The notes under the pieces: model-generated
Databases searched by the model: none
Seen by the model: the letters and a program-made list of their open reading frames with translations, nothing else
Told to the model about the DNA's origin: nothing
From: Xenopus tropicalis
Lineage: Eukaryota > Chordata > Amphibia > Anura > Pipidae
Assembly (NCBI RefSeq): GCF_000004195.4
Contig: NC_030677.2
Span: 104,072,329-104,136,328 of the forward strand
Direction: 5' to 3'
Length of the DNA: 64,000 nt
In this document: one piece after another, positions 48,363-60,110 of the stretch
How positions within the stretch are numbered: position 1 is the stretch's first letter
Layout: each line of letters starts with the position of its first letter
Position numbers and translations under genes: made by a program

Positions 48363-48560
48363 CAGTGTTAGATTGGCCCACTGAGGTACCTGGAAAATAC
48401 TCAGTAGGCCCCTTCAGTCCAAAATCACCCAGGCTTCCAGCAACAATCTCTTACATGTCTGTACAAGCCCTGAGTTAGGGCTAGGGTTGCGGTGTGCATG
48501 CGTGTTGCACATGCATGCACAAGTTGGTGGGTTGGGTTGGTCAGCCATCAGTGGCAGTCT
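48363..48560. repeat. hAT-like fragment (CAGTGTTAGATTGGCCC end)
   Basis: One terminus with the block ggcccactgaggtacctgg is a known hAT-type arrangement. The other end was not found. Confidence 0.45.
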
Positions 48561-48754
48561 TGGTGAGCTGTAGGTACCAAGTCCAATGCTGTTGATGTTA
48601 CCTTAGAGTAATGTGGTAATGTGACCTGTATAACAGCACTAATCCTGCAATCATATGGTCAAGAAATGCTTTATGATTATTTTATATAAAAATGACATGT
48701 ATCCTTTAAAATACATGCTTATAAAGAGTGCTTAATGATGATAACCGGTGTTAC

Positions 48755-48870
48755 CGATGTCATTTTTATTATTAAAACTTGTGTGTGTAAAAAAAATAAT
48801 GTTGCCTTGTAAAATATAAGGATATTAAAAGTCAACTGAAAGTTCCATGACCTGTTTAAGAGCACTCGGC
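48755..48870. repeat. Partial copy of the gttccatgacc palindromic repeat
   Basis: Matches the left half of the copies at 35315-35890 (aaaatataaggatatt, agttccatgacc). Confidence 0.55.
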
Positions 48871-49731
48871 CTTGCTTTTTTTTGATAGCCCTTTGTAAAA
48901 AAAAAAATTAAGTATAATGGCACCAATGCATTATCCGCTTAGCATCTCTTATATATTGCAAGTTACAATATTGGGTGTGAGTCACAACTAACCACATTGC
49001 CACCAACAATCAGCTGATTATTTGCTCCTTCACTCTCTGTCGTTCTGCTCATCACACTAGACTCACCCTTTTGAATATTTTATACATTTTCCATTCAACA
49101 GCACTACACATGCCCTACTGTATACTGTATATTGCTGTGTGCTACAAATTATTGGAAGACTTAAACACAACACAGTGACTTTCTATTACAATACTATCAA
49201 GTGGTTTGAGTATTACATTCCTAAATAACCACCTAAGCTACTGGATACAATTATCTTTTTGTTTTAAATGGATGTTGCAACTACAAGTATTTTCCACAGG
49301 TATTACATATGACATAAACTCACACAAATAATATAACACATATGGAGGATAGTTTTGTGGCAAATTATTGGATGCAATGTAGGATATTACTATGTGGCCT
49401 AATATTCCTTCACAAGGCATGTTGGGGTATTTGGGGTTATAGGATATTTCCTTTCAGGAACAATTCATTACTCTGAGGAACAACAAGATTATGAAGCTAT
49501 ATTATTAGTTCATTGCACATTAGAATACCTAGGTTGAGAAATGTTCTGTCCAGCTGAGAGGTCCAGGCCTTTGGCTATAACTTTGGCATGGTGTTTTTCT
49601 ACTTGCCCTAAATATACTGTTAACAATAAAAAAGGATTGGTAACTATTTTCTCTGTAATGGAGTGTACTAACTATTTTAGTGACACTGATGTTGATCCAA
49701 CATGTCATCTGTCTGTCAAGATATATTTTAA
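48871..49731. other. Intronic DNA, nothing recognised
   Basis: No supportable feature. Confidence 0.35.
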
Positions 49732-50099
49732 AGGTCCCCATACACTATAAGATCCGCTCGCTTGGCAATGTCGCCAAGCGAGCGGATATTCACCCGATAT
49801 CCCCACCTACGGGTGGGCGATATCGGGTAGCAAGTAGCTAAAAAAAAAAATAATCCGATTGTTTGGCCCTGGGGCCAAACGATCGAATTACATTTGCTGG
49901 CCATGGGGCAGTCAGTTCGGGGACCGCATCAACGAGCCGATGCGGTCCCCGATCCGACTGGATTTTCTAACCTGGCCGATCGAGATCTGGCCAATTTCAA
50001 GCCAGATATCGGTCGGCCAGGCTGCTCGGTTCTGACCATACACGGGCCGATAGTAGCTGCCGATATCGGCCCCTTGGACCGATTCGTGTATGGGGACCT
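49732..50099. mobile_element. Harbinger-like MITE built of consecutive hairpins, 368 bp
   Basis: AGGTCCCCATACAC and (reverse) AGGTCCCCATACACGAATC are flanked by TAA (left) and TCA (right, one mismatch). Inside, four or more stem-loops follow one another: atccgctcgcttggc / gccaagcgagcggat, acccgatatc / gatatcgggt, cgattgtttggcc / ggccaaacgatcg, cggggaccgcatc / gatgcggtccccg. Confidence 0.85.
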
Positions 50100-50765
50100 T
50101 CAGTTTAACCACTGTGGTCCTTATGTAGCCCTAAATTGTTTTGTGCAACATCAGTTGTATTATCATACCAGTGCAAATGGTACCAGTGCTATCATGACCA
50201 TAGAAATAAACACAGTTCATCATTTATTCATCATCTATTCAATTAAATAAATAAAAATCCCTGGGCTCCTTGGGGACTTGAATCCAATAGACATAAATGT
50301 TCGGGTAATTTTCAGGGACCCCGCACACACGCACAAAACCACTAAAGGGTGCAAAAGCTTGCATTTGTACCCCCCCCCCCGCCTACCCCTCATGAATCCA
50401 GTGCATCCAAGATTATACAGAGAGGCCTGTGGCAATTTGTTAAAGGGGATGGCGAAAGTGCAGAATACATGGCAGATTGTGTTTGTTTTTTGAGCTTTGT
50501 CCTATGACTGATATTGTGTGGCACAGACCATAAAGGAGATCTGTACCCATAATCATATTTAAAGAATACATAGACATCAATATGTGGTTGTGCTTGCCCC
50601 TATGTGATGTCATGGACATCATTTGCAGATCCCTAAAAAAGAGTTGGGTTGGCCAATAGTGAATAGGCATAAGTGACATGTCTGGAAGTGACAGAGGACA
50701 GCAATAGTTATGTGATTGATTTGCTTAACATGCACTGATCACAAGCTAAGCTTTCCGTATTCATA

Positions 50766-51430
50766 GGGGCCGATTCACTGAGATAACACTTATCTCATGC
50801 TTTTTTGCGTTAAAAATCATGCGATAATTAAGTTCTGATTCATCAAAGTCATTTCGCATGCGTTAAGACGCATATTGCATGTGCAAAAAAACGCAATGCG
50901 TTATTTACCTCGCATTGCGTTAATTTTCGCATAAAAATAATACTAAGGCATTATTCACAAACACATATGAAGCGTTAAACGTGCTAAATATCGCATTAGT
51001 CTGTGCGAAGATTAACACCTACTTGGGGTAGGCGGTACCTAAAGAAAATTGTGGTTCATGAGCTTTTGGCAACACAACATGGACTTTGCAGTGAGATTTT
51101 TTCAAGTATGTGTTGGCCCTAGAGTGATGCATCCTCCAGTTTTCAGGGAAATGGTAATTTTCAGAACATTAGTTTTCCGAAAGTAATTGTTACGTGCGTA
51201 AAATCATGCGCTAATATAGCAAGCGGCGAAATATATTGTGTGCAGCGAGAAATAACGCATGTGGCAGGAATTAACGCAAGATAAACGCTCATCGCGAGTT
51301 AAATATCGCAAACAACATTGCGTTTCATTATGATGCCTGCACTTTTAGTCACAAAAAATAAGAAGCGATAACATTTTTAACGTATGCTATAAATAGCGCT
51401 CGTTTTATCAACCTTTAGTGAATGAACCCC
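50766..51430. mobile_element. MITE-like element, 665 bp (GGGGCCGATTCACT ends)
   Basis: GGGGCCGATTCACTGAGATAA and (reverse) GGGGTTCATTCACTAAAGG are flanked by ATA (50763-50765, 51431-51433). The outer thirds are rich in gcgttaa / ttaacgc motifs. The middle (about 51030-51180) is unlike the arms and may be captured sequence. Confidence 0.75.
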
Positions 51431-51433
51431 ATA

Positions 51434-52960
51434 GTGTTCTATTATAATGCTTTTTGAATAAAAGACGGTTCTCTTATATGAACTTGTCTGTTTGATTACA
51501 GTTCACCAGTTTTCTCGTGAGTTTATTCTATCTTATCTAGAGGGTACATATTCATTTCTGTTATATAAATTCCCTGTAAAATTATAGATACTCCTTTTAT
51601 GACTACACTAACTATAACAACAATTCTTATATTAAGTTAGCAGCTGTGGATTTTCCAGCTCTTACAACCGACCAGAACAAGTATAAAGAATGTCCTTGAT
51701 AAAAACAGTTAACAAATTAGTGAGTCAGATAATTTATGTCATGTCAATGTGCCCTAAGAAGTTGATAAACACAGAATTTAAGAATATTTCAATATACTCT
51801 TAAATTAATTAAATACATTAGTTGTAGGTTGAGGGGCCACAGTTTCCCAGAATTAAATTTCACCACTCACTACTAATTTGTAGGGATTTTAGGAGCACAT
51901 TTGAATTCTCACTTTTATCCATTGATAGCTATGCCTGGAAAAATCTCAGACAAGTGAATAAAGTATTAAAGAAAGAATGAATTCTTTCCTTGTCTAAAGT
52001 TTGCCTCAATTTGTTAGGTGAATTTTTACTCTACATGTAATTTTTATTTAAAATAGTAAGTACGCTGTTGTGAGAGAAATGTAGCAAATTTTCTCCTGCT
52101 GTAAATTCTCCAAACATTCACACAATTGTAGTGTACTGTACTGTGTAGTGTATAATGAGGTGCAAATGTGGCTTCTTTATCTTTATAATGTAGTTCAACA
52201 GCCTGAACCTAAAGAAATATTTCTTGGCAAAAAACTATTTTGGGGCTCTTGGTAAATTTTGCGGATGTACACAGTTCCACACTGGAGAAGTTTCAGCTGG
52301 TGAAAAAATGTGAATGAGAATTTTCTTACTCTGCTTTTAGTAAATGGCGAATTTTCAGTTCTGATGAAAATACTTTAGATTTTAAACTTAGAGTGATAAA
52401 AAGGTTTGTTTCTGAATGCAAATCAAGTTGACCGTTAATTATATAATATGGATCCCATTATTTAATAGCATGTTTCATGAGCTTATTGAATATCCGTTGT
52501 TATAAAAATCTTCTTACATTGTAAAGGTCACAATTCTCATATAACTGGGCACCATTTTCAATAAAACAAAGAGCCAAACAAATGGACATTTATAGCTCAG
52601 GGTTATTGCAATAATGTCATTCTGAAAATACAGAAAAAGATGAACTCTTCCATGTACCAGCAATAGGATACCTAGCTAATATGGAAAATGATGTACAATA
52701 ACTGTGTCCAACTGTACAAACTTTTGAGATGTCTGCAATCACTTGTTAAATTTAAGAACCCCTTGCTCACCCTTTAACCAACATGGCACATAATATTTTA
52801 CATATTAGCTGTAACAAGTGAGCGATAATGGCAGTTGTTAATTTTTTGGACAGAAATAAAGATTGTTATTGGAGATGATAATGTCTTACATGTATTTCAA
52901 CTTCTTGACCAAGCCACTGCTTGATGTGGATGCAATATTGTGCGAAAAGAGAAAGGCCAG
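51434..52960. other. Intronic DNA, nothing recognised
   Basis: No supportable feature. Confidence 0.35.
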
Positions 52961-53300
52961 TGGGTAGTGAGCCAGGAACTGGGGAATGACAGGTCCATGA
53001 CAGGACTAGGAAGAAGAGAACCTAAGGAACTTAAGTTGGATATTGTGGGTATTGTAGTTTAGTAGGGTTGCCTGCCTCCCCAGAGCAAGGAGGTACAGAG
53101 CGGGGGTGGGGGGGGGGGTATTAGTGTTGAGTTGCAGTGGGAGGGGCTTCCCTGGGGGGGAGCCATTTATAGGGGTATGAAGTATAGGGTGTAACAGAGG
53201 TTAGGCCTGGGGCCAAAGTGATGGAAGGAGCCAGATGGAAGGGGTGTGAGTTGCAGAGGAAAGCCGTGCCTAGGAATGACAGGCAGGCCCTTACTCTTGT
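52961..53300. other. G-rich block with TATA-like motif
   Basis: Contains G runs at 53102-53119 and 53150-53160 and catttataggggtatg at about 53164. It resembles the LTR-like block at 41660 in composition, but no ends or duplications were found. Confidence 0.25.
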
Positions 53301-53548
53301 TTGCAGCCTTCAGCAGCTATCTGACATTACAAGAAAGTTAATTGTTAAATATTGTATAAATGCAGTGGTCTTACACTTAACTGTTTATGACAGACATAAG
53401 GAGCCATGTTTTATTGCACTCTGTCCTGCATCCACATGTGCAGATCCTTGTGGCCCAGATAAGAGCACAATGACCTATGCTTTTGGCATGTATACAGCTC
53501 TGGCTGGTTGCAGGTATCACTTGCTTACACCCTAAGAATATGGGACAC

Positions 53549-53690
53549 ATTTATTACCACTGGGCAATTTGACACCTGGGAAATAACCCATAGCAATCAA
53601 TAAGTGATAAACTTTTTTCAGCTAGCTGCAGGAAGAACAGTGAAAGTGAACATTCAACGGTTGCCATGGGTTGATGCAGAATAAAATATA
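53549..53690. repeat. Old palindromic repeat (gggcaatttgacacctggg family)
   Basis: Left accactgggcaatttgacac...cccatagcaatcaa and right aacggttgccatgggttgat are diverged inverted arms related to 2934-3083. Confidence 0.5.
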
Positions 53691-54584
53691 AGCCCCAGCA
53701 TTGCTTCTCCATAGTTGATGCCCAGAGAATCATTCAAAACATTTTGAGTACCATATGGCAAAAAATTAGCTTGCAGTATACATACTTCACATTTAAATGC
53801 ATAAGACATTAAATAAACAGACCATTTAAAGACAGCTAATTTAAATCCTGTAATTCTGAAGAAGAATAAAGCAATAAGGGTCATTTAATAATGCTAGGTG
53901 CAAAGATAGGTGCAAAATTCCACCTATTAAAACACAACACATATTCTGTGTCTCAAGAATGCAGGGGTTCTGCTGGAATCCCTTAAAACAAGCTACTTGC
54001 AGTGTGAATACATTATTTATATACCATTTATACAATTTATCCTGTGCTTCTGCACTGCATTTAACATTTCAACCTTCATAATATTTGCAGCAGGAACCAG
54101 CTGGCCCAGATCCTAGGGCTTATATACAATTGGTAATTGCAGCTCAAGGCACAGACTTGAGCCCATAAAAATGTCATATACAAGGCACTTCCACTTTTAT
54201 GTTTTCATCTATTCTACCACCATGTGCCCGTTTGCCAGTTGCGCTTCCCTTTGTACTTTAGGTACAAGACTCACAGTGCAGTACTCATTGTCCATTTGTT
54301 TGTTGCCCCAATTGCACCAGTTGTGATTAACAGGCATGTAACTGTATGTCCCACCCTTTCCTTGCAGGTGTAACTTGCACCCATTGTGTGCAATTCACTA
54401 ACCTGCTCTAATATTTGTCCCTCTGGTTTCTGGTGCAAAATCTTTCAGCCAGTTGCACTAGAAAGTAGTTGTACACTCTGTGTAAAAAATATGGTGAGTT
54501 ACACTAATCGTTACACTTAGAACACTAGTAAATTAATATGATTGAGCAGGCAGGCAGAACAGGCAATTGATCAGCACCGTCTCA
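53691..54584. other. Intronic DNA, probably old repeat, unassigned
   Basis: 53878 gggtcatttaataatgc and 54110-54530 (gtgcaattcactaac, gccagttgcactag) look MITE-like, but no pair of ends could be matched. Confidence 0.3.
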
Positions 54585-54800
54585 GGGTTCCTTGCTGCCC
54601 TGAGGCAGCAAAGACAATGCTGCCCTCCTGCCCCTGTACATTTTGTTTTTTCACATTGGAGAGGGTTGAAGGGGTGGTGTATCCATAGGGCAGAGAGTGC
54701 ACTATAAAAGCCAAAATATGATATGGAAAAATTTCATTTTGGCGCTTAACGTAACCAGGAGTGGCTTTTGATGCCCCTGGTAACTTGCTGGGTGCTGTTG
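54585..54800 (-). repeat. hAT-like repeat, inverted relative of 45917-46090
   Basis: The reverse complement reads ccaggggcatcaaaagccac and then ctcctggttacg, parallel to the copy at 45917. It also contains ctgccctgaggcagca. Confidence 0.5.
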
Positions 54801-55518
54801 CCTGAGGTGAGTTTCTCAACATGTCTCATGGCAGAAGCTCCCCAGTAGTTGGTCAAATCACATTGTGTAACATAGTTTCTTTGGTTAGAAAGGGTTGCAA
54901 GGTGTTGCTTTGCTAGTATGTGAAAATTAAAGGTAACAATCACTGAATGAGTGCTGTTTGCCAGAGCAAAAATAAGCAAAAATAAACAAATAAAATCATA
55001 AAGGCTAATCTATAGTCTTTGGTATTTGTGACTATTTTGCACCAAACTCTGCATTTACTCCTTTTACTCCTCTTTACTTATTTTCTTTCTTATTGTTTAG
55101 TTATTTTTATCGAGGTTTTGACATAAACATTCAGAAACATGAAAGATAACTGGAAATCATAACCAAAGATATACACATATAAAACATTATAATCATCTCC
55201 AGTGTCAAGAAATGTCCAATACAGAAAATGAAAACAGCAAAACAAAACAGTATTTGTTAACTATATAACTAACTCTCTCTTTATTTATTTTCATTGATGG
55301 TAATGGGTTGTCATCTAAGAGTGCCTGAGTATAACAGATTCTGACATTAGTTCAGTACAGATAATAATGGTGTGTCTGTGTTAGTGGCTGAAATGACACT
55401 TCTTGTTAGAAGATTAAATTGTTTCTTGGCTTTTCAATAGTGACATCTTGTGGTCTTCTAGTAGATTTCCTCCCACTATCAGTATATTATATATTAATAT
55501 TTAATTAACAAGGCATAA

Positions 55519-55750
55519 CAGTGGCGTAACTATAGAGGATGACCCTGCCGTCGCAGGGTGGGGGCCCAGATCACGGGGTCTGCTTCCTCTATAAATGTTA
55601 GAATTCTTACCTTCCCAGCCACTCTCTTACCTACCCCAGCACAAGTGGCTGTGGAGCGGGGGACACAAACAGACAGACAGGCGGAGGAAGGTTCAGGTAG
55701 GGGATGCTTTGCAAGCCTGGCCCTGCCAAAGATTTTTTTGTGGGGCTGCC
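55519..55750 (+). repeat. hAT MITE with left end only
   Basis: CAGTGGCGTAACTATAGAGG is the terminus of the family at 19778-20156 and is followed by the typical GGGGGCCC region. The right end is missing. It lies 0.2 kb past the 32-nt mast exon in the gene's direction. Confidence 0.6.
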
Positions 55751-55921
55751 TGGGATATACAACATAGCAAGCTATACATTTTCCTGAACAACACTTATAC
55801 ATATTCCTAGTTAGTGTTTCTAGAAAATATATTGCAGCAATGGCTATAAACCATCCCTGAGCCATACAAATACATGTTCTCATCTTATGAAGGGAAAATA
55901 AATGATAGTAGTAGTACTTAC

Positions 55922-55953
55922 ATGCTCCCACGGCGTGGCAGACTTAACTCTTT
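55922..55953 (-). CDS. mast4: MAST-family kinase, 32-nt second exon (KELSLPRRGS)
   Basis: This minus-strand microexon is framed by a strong acceptor (a T-rich tract ending ttcttacag) and a near-perfect donor (gtaagt). Joined in phase 0 to the start exon at 61707 it reads K-E-L-S-L-P-R-R-G-S and leaves two bases (AT) for the next exon. KELSLPRRGS is a signature of the MAST3/MAST4 N-terminal head, so the two exons confirm each other although they lie 5.75 kb apart. The basic RRGS patch looks like a basophilic-kinase or 14-3-3 site, but that is inference. The exon sits in unique DNA between a truncated hAT copy (55519 onward) and a MITE cluster (56030 onward). Its small size explains why gene finders could miss it. 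Confidence 0.8.
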
Positions 55954-56029
55954 CTGTAAGAAAATAGAACATTTCTATCAATATGAATGAGTTTTGTAAA
56001 CTTATAGCTAAAGAGATGCTTGTGACTTA

Positions 56030-56322
56030 GGGCAGTGGCACACGGGGAGATTAGTCGCCCACAATATATCTTCGCTACCACGGGCAACTAGTCTCCCCGA
56101 AATGCCATTCCACCAACTAGAATGTAAATCACCAGTGGGATGGCATACGCATCACTTTCCTTGAGAGGCAAGTTCAGGAGACTTTGGGAAACCGAAGTGA
56201 CGCGTATACCATCCCACCACCGATTTACATTCTTGCCGATGTGATGGCATTTCATTTAGATTAGTCGCCTGTAGTAGCGAAGATTTATCACGGGCAACTA
56301 ATCTCCCCGTGTGCCACTGCCC
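56030..56322. mobile_element. Harbinger-like MITE (GGGCAGTGGCACACGG), 293 bp
   Basis: GGGCAGTGGCACACGGGGAG and its exact inverse CTCCCCGTGTGCCACTGCCC are intact. The flanks are TTA and TAA. Interior stem-loops parallel 24561-24825. Confidence 0.82.
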
Positions 56323-56326
56323 TAAA

Positions 56327-56520
56327 GGGCAAAGACACACTGAGCTACTTAGTAGCAGCTGCTTGTCATGGCTACTAAACAACAGAAAATACCCTGCCAT
56401 AGACAATACTGAGAATTACCTTTAAAACACATGGAGACAATTGCCAGTAAATGATCACCATTGTCCATTTTAGTAGCCACGACAAGTAGCTGCTACTATT
56501 AGCTACTTGTGTCTTCACCC
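56327..56520. mobile_element. MITE, 194 bp (GGGCAAAGACACA ends)
   Basis: GGGCAAAGACACACTGAGCTA and (reverse) GGGTGAAGACACAAGTAGCT. Arms (gtagcagctgcttgtcatgg) are complementary nearly throughout. It begins four bases after the previous MITE ends. Confidence 0.72.
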
Positions 56521-56541
56521 ATAATGATATATGTCAAGCTT

Positions 56542-56733
56542 TACGGTGACATATAGCTACTAGTAGCAGCTATATCTCATGGCTACAAAAATAGACAATG
56601 CTGATCATTATAATTGTCTCTATGTGTGTTTTAACAGAGGCAATTCTCGGTATTGTCTATGGCAGGGTATTTTCTGGTTTAGTATCCGTTTCAAGTATCT
56701 GCTATTAAGTAACTCTGCGTATATTCGCTCCTT
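56542..56733. repeat. Second, decayed copy of the GGGCAAAGACACA MITE
   Basis: tagctactagtagcagctat and ggcagggtattttctgg correspond to the two arms of 56327-56520. The ends are degraded. Confidence 0.6.
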
Positions 56734-57058
56734 AAATTAAAGGTTGCAATTTAATATTGATCTATATTTAATTTCTTGTTTCCATTTAACTCAACTAGGC
56801 CCAACCATGTGCAAAGGTTTTTAAAAGAGTGCTATATTTACCTCATGTCATCTCTACAGGTCAATATATTTTTGTCTTTTGAACTAGATTAAAACCTGAG
56901 GTAAAATCTTCATCCCCCATTAAATCCAACCCCAAGCCCAAAATGAATATTTCTGTGAGTATATCACAATTCAGGGCAAATTCATAGAAGGTATCTGTTA
57001 GCTTTAGCAATTTGTCAGTACTGAGCAGCAAAAAAGTTGTCAAAAATATTCGTTATAT

Positions 57059-57607
57059 GACATAGTAACATAGTAACATAGTAAGTTGGGTTGAAAAAAG
57101 ACATACGTCCATCAAGTTCAACCATAATGCCTATACCTAACCTGCCTAACTACAAGTTGATCCAGAGGAAGGCAAAAAACCCCATCTGAAACCTCTCTAA
57201 TTTGCCTCAGAGGGGAAAAAATTCCTTCCTGACTCCAAGATGGCAATCGGACCAGTCCCTGGATCAACTTGTACTAAGAGCTATCTCCCATAACCGTGTA
57301 TTCCCTCACTTGCTAAGAATCCATCCAGCCCCTTCTTAAAGCTATATAATGTATCAGCCAGTACGACTGATTCGGGGAGGGAATTCCACAACTTCACAGC
57401 TCTCACTGTAAAAAATCCTTTCCGAATATTTAAATGGAACCTCCCTTCTTCTAAACGGAGTGGGTGCCCTCGTGTCCGTTGGAAGGACCTACTGGTAAAT
57501 AAAACATTAGAGAGGTTATTATATGATCCCCTTATATATTTATACATAGCTATCATGTCACCTCTTAAGCGCCTCTTCTCCAGTGTAAACAGACCCAACT
57601 TGGCCAG
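57059..57607 (-). mobile_element. CR1/L2-clade LINE, 5'-truncated 3' end with RT C-terminus
   Basis: On the minus strand about 105 codons remain open (KLGLFTLEKRRLRGDM..., FFTVRAVKLWNSLPESV) ending at 57281. This is the C-terminal tail of the reverse transcriptase of Jockey/CR1/L2-type LINEs. A 3' UTR follows (tggggttttttgccttcc, cttgatggacgtatgtcttt) and then an ACTATGTT octamer repeat tail at 57059-57083. It is a typical dead-on-arrival 5' truncation. Confidence 0.85.
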
Positions 57608-58060
57608 TATATGACAATTTCATTATAGCATATACATTTTGGCATCAAAATGTCACGGGCATAACAAATTCTCAAAAATGTCGTACCTATGAGAAAAAGC
57701 CATGCCTCCTTCCTGTTCATTTGTTTAGGATGCAGAAGATGCTATGGAGAGGGACCCCACAGTAGACCCTGTGGTTGTGGGGTTAGCTGTATGGTAGTTA
57801 CACAACTGAAAATGCTAGACATTGCACACATGTGTCCATGTTAAACCCACAGATGGGAATATGATTGTCAATTATCAAAGTCATCAAGGCCACCATCACA
57901 AGCATCATCCTTCCCGCTGACAAGCAGCATCTTCCAAACCCAAACTTGACGAGCAGTCTCCTATAAGACATTAATGTGGGGACTGGCCAGGCCACTAGCC
58001 AATAGTATTAGGCTACCACATCATTCAATAAGATATCCTGACTGGGCCCCTCAAGCATAA
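57608..58060. other. Intronic DNA with possible hAT fragment host
   Basis: The sequence on both sides of the next MITE (gggcccctcaagca to the left; cctgatggcagccctg at 58445-58460 to the right) looks like the right part of a hAT repeat with ends like the element at 6710-7882. Confidence 0.35.
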
Positions 58061-58402
58061 AGGTGGCCATACACGTGGCGATCTGACGATGTTTCGTACG
58101 ACCATCGGTCGCACGAAACATCGTAAGATCCGCCACACACCATTCAGGGCTGAATCGGCAGGTAAGGAGGTAGAAACAATAGGATTTCTACCTCCTTCTG
58201 CCGATTCAGCTCTGAAGGGAGAATTTTGGTCAGGCGCCTTCTATGGCGCTCGATCAAAATTTTCAAACTTGTCCGATCGGCGAGTCGTCCGATATCGGCA
58301 GCTTCCTGCGATATCGGTCGACTCGCCGACATGCCATACACGCACCGATTATCGTACGAAACGAGGTTTCGTACGATAATATCGGTGCGTGTATGGCCAC
58401 CT
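58061..58402. mobile_element. Harbinger-like MITE built of consecutive hairpins, 342 bp
   Basis: AGGTGGCCATACACGTGGCG and (reverse) AGGTGGCCATACACGCACCG are flanked by TAA (58058-58060, 58403-58405). Inside are five stem-loops in a row: cgatgtttcgt / acgaaacatcg; gctgaatcggcag / ctgccgattcagc; gaattttggtcaggcgcc / ggcgctcgatcaaaatttt; tcggcgagtcg-tccgatatcg with its inverse; and atcgtacgaaac / gtttcgtacgat. Confidence 0.92.
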
Positions 58403-58813
58403 TAAATTTCACTTGGCTCCTGACAACTATACCCCCTTTAATCTCCTGATGGCAGCCCTGAAAATCACATCCAAAGCATGTACTAGATCATTATCCCCTT
58501 AACAGAAAACATGATTTGAAGGCTATGAGTAAAAAGTGTCTGGTTAGGACGAACTTGTACATATTGGTCCTAAGGCAATGTTAATGAGTCAAAATAAACA
58601 CAAAAAACAAAGTAATTGGGTCTCAGGTGTGTTTTATATCAGTAGACACAGGCTATATAGTGGGTACATAAAAGTTTGGTGAAACATTGGCCTATTATTG
58701 TCACTGAGGAATAATTATTCTCTCCTAGTGGCAGAAAACCCTGCACAGTATTTTCTATCTTAGTGCCATGGGGTATATACATGTGCAGGATGCACAATGT
58801 GTATTAATCCTAA

Positions 58814-58970
58814 AGTCGCCATGCATGGGCCAATTCGGACCCTCCAGACTAAATCGATAGTGTATTGGCTCACTGACGAGCCTGCCAACTAATATCAGGC
58901 TGAAAATTGGGCACATATCAATTGAGCAAGTTTGAAAGTCCCTTTGTGTAATTAAACAAAGTTTGTGTAG
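58814..58970. repeat. Harbinger-like MITE fragment, left end
   Basis: TAA then AGTCGCCATGCATGGGCC and an interior like 20431-20690. No right end. Confidence 0.5.
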
Positions 58971-59935
58971 CCTCCTGTATTTGAGTAAGTAAGAAAAGAG
59001 TAACTATACATGGGGCTAGCCAGCACATGAAAAAGCAAAAAAAAAGTATGAACTCTCGACTGCCTTATCTATTTTTTACATCACTGTAAAACCCCTCCAG
59101 TGGGTTTCCCTTATCGCTCTCCCTATCTCGTGACGAGTGTCCCCAAAACCACACCCATTGCTGACATCAGCAGTGAGGCATTAATATATATGAAAATCAA
59201 AGGCGACTGTCAGATTGGGACAGGGCAGGATAAGGTCAGAATCTCTACTTATTGCTGCTTTGTTATTAGTCTTTGTAAAAGTACGTACACTTGTGGTGAT
59301 GTAATTGTGGTGTTTTTTTATATAAAGAAATTGGGTATTTAATATAATGTATTATGGTAGGCTGCAATTGTTTTGGTAATATTTGCAATAAAGGTCCACA
59401 GGGGGCACTAGTAACCTGGGGTGAACAATGCTATTGAATAATATCTATTTAATGAGGACACAAAAATATAAATATCCAAGTGGTTATTAATTTAATGTTG
59501 CAATTAACAATTGCTGTTGCCTTTTTTTTTATTAAGACACTGCTGTGTATTGTGCATAGAGTTTGAACACATCCCTTGAATAGCTATACCTTTTAATTTT
59601 TCTAAGGACTAGGCATATGACTCACTTAGAACTGTTACAAGAAAAATACACTCTTATGATGTCAATGCAATTACATTTTGCCTGGGGAAAAAACCTTTCT
59701 ACAAAGCAGATATTGATAACACTATCATCCCCCTCACATATTTTCACTTTGCATTTCCCTCATCAGAAATCAACACTGTTATTTTTAACATGAATCTGCC
59801 TGAGGATATTTTGTTTTATATAACAATGTTTTATATTATTAGCCTTCTGGAAATGATTTACCCTCAAGCATTCTGCACATTGCTAAGCCAAAACACAATG
59901 GGGTCCATTTTACACTGGGCAAATTTGCACACAGG
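58971..59935. other. Intronic DNA, nothing recognised
   Basis: No supportable feature. Confidence 0.35.
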
Positions 59936-60110
59936 TAATTATCACATTCACATGAACTAGGTTCAGTTTTATCAGAAACCAATTATCTGCCTGTATATTT
60001 TTGATATGTGGAAGGAAAGTCATGCAAACAGCATATAAACTCCTTGCACCTAGTGCCAAGTCTAGACTCAAATGCAGAGGTACTAACCACTGAGCCCCTC
60101 TGTTATCCAA
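59936..60110 (-). repeat. tRNA-headed SINE-like repeat, inverted, 5' head preserved
   Basis: On the minus strand it opens ggggctcagtggttagtacc (A-box-like), then tttgagtctagacttggcac where a B box would sit, then caaggagtttatatgctgtt. The 3' module is missing. Confidence 0.6.
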
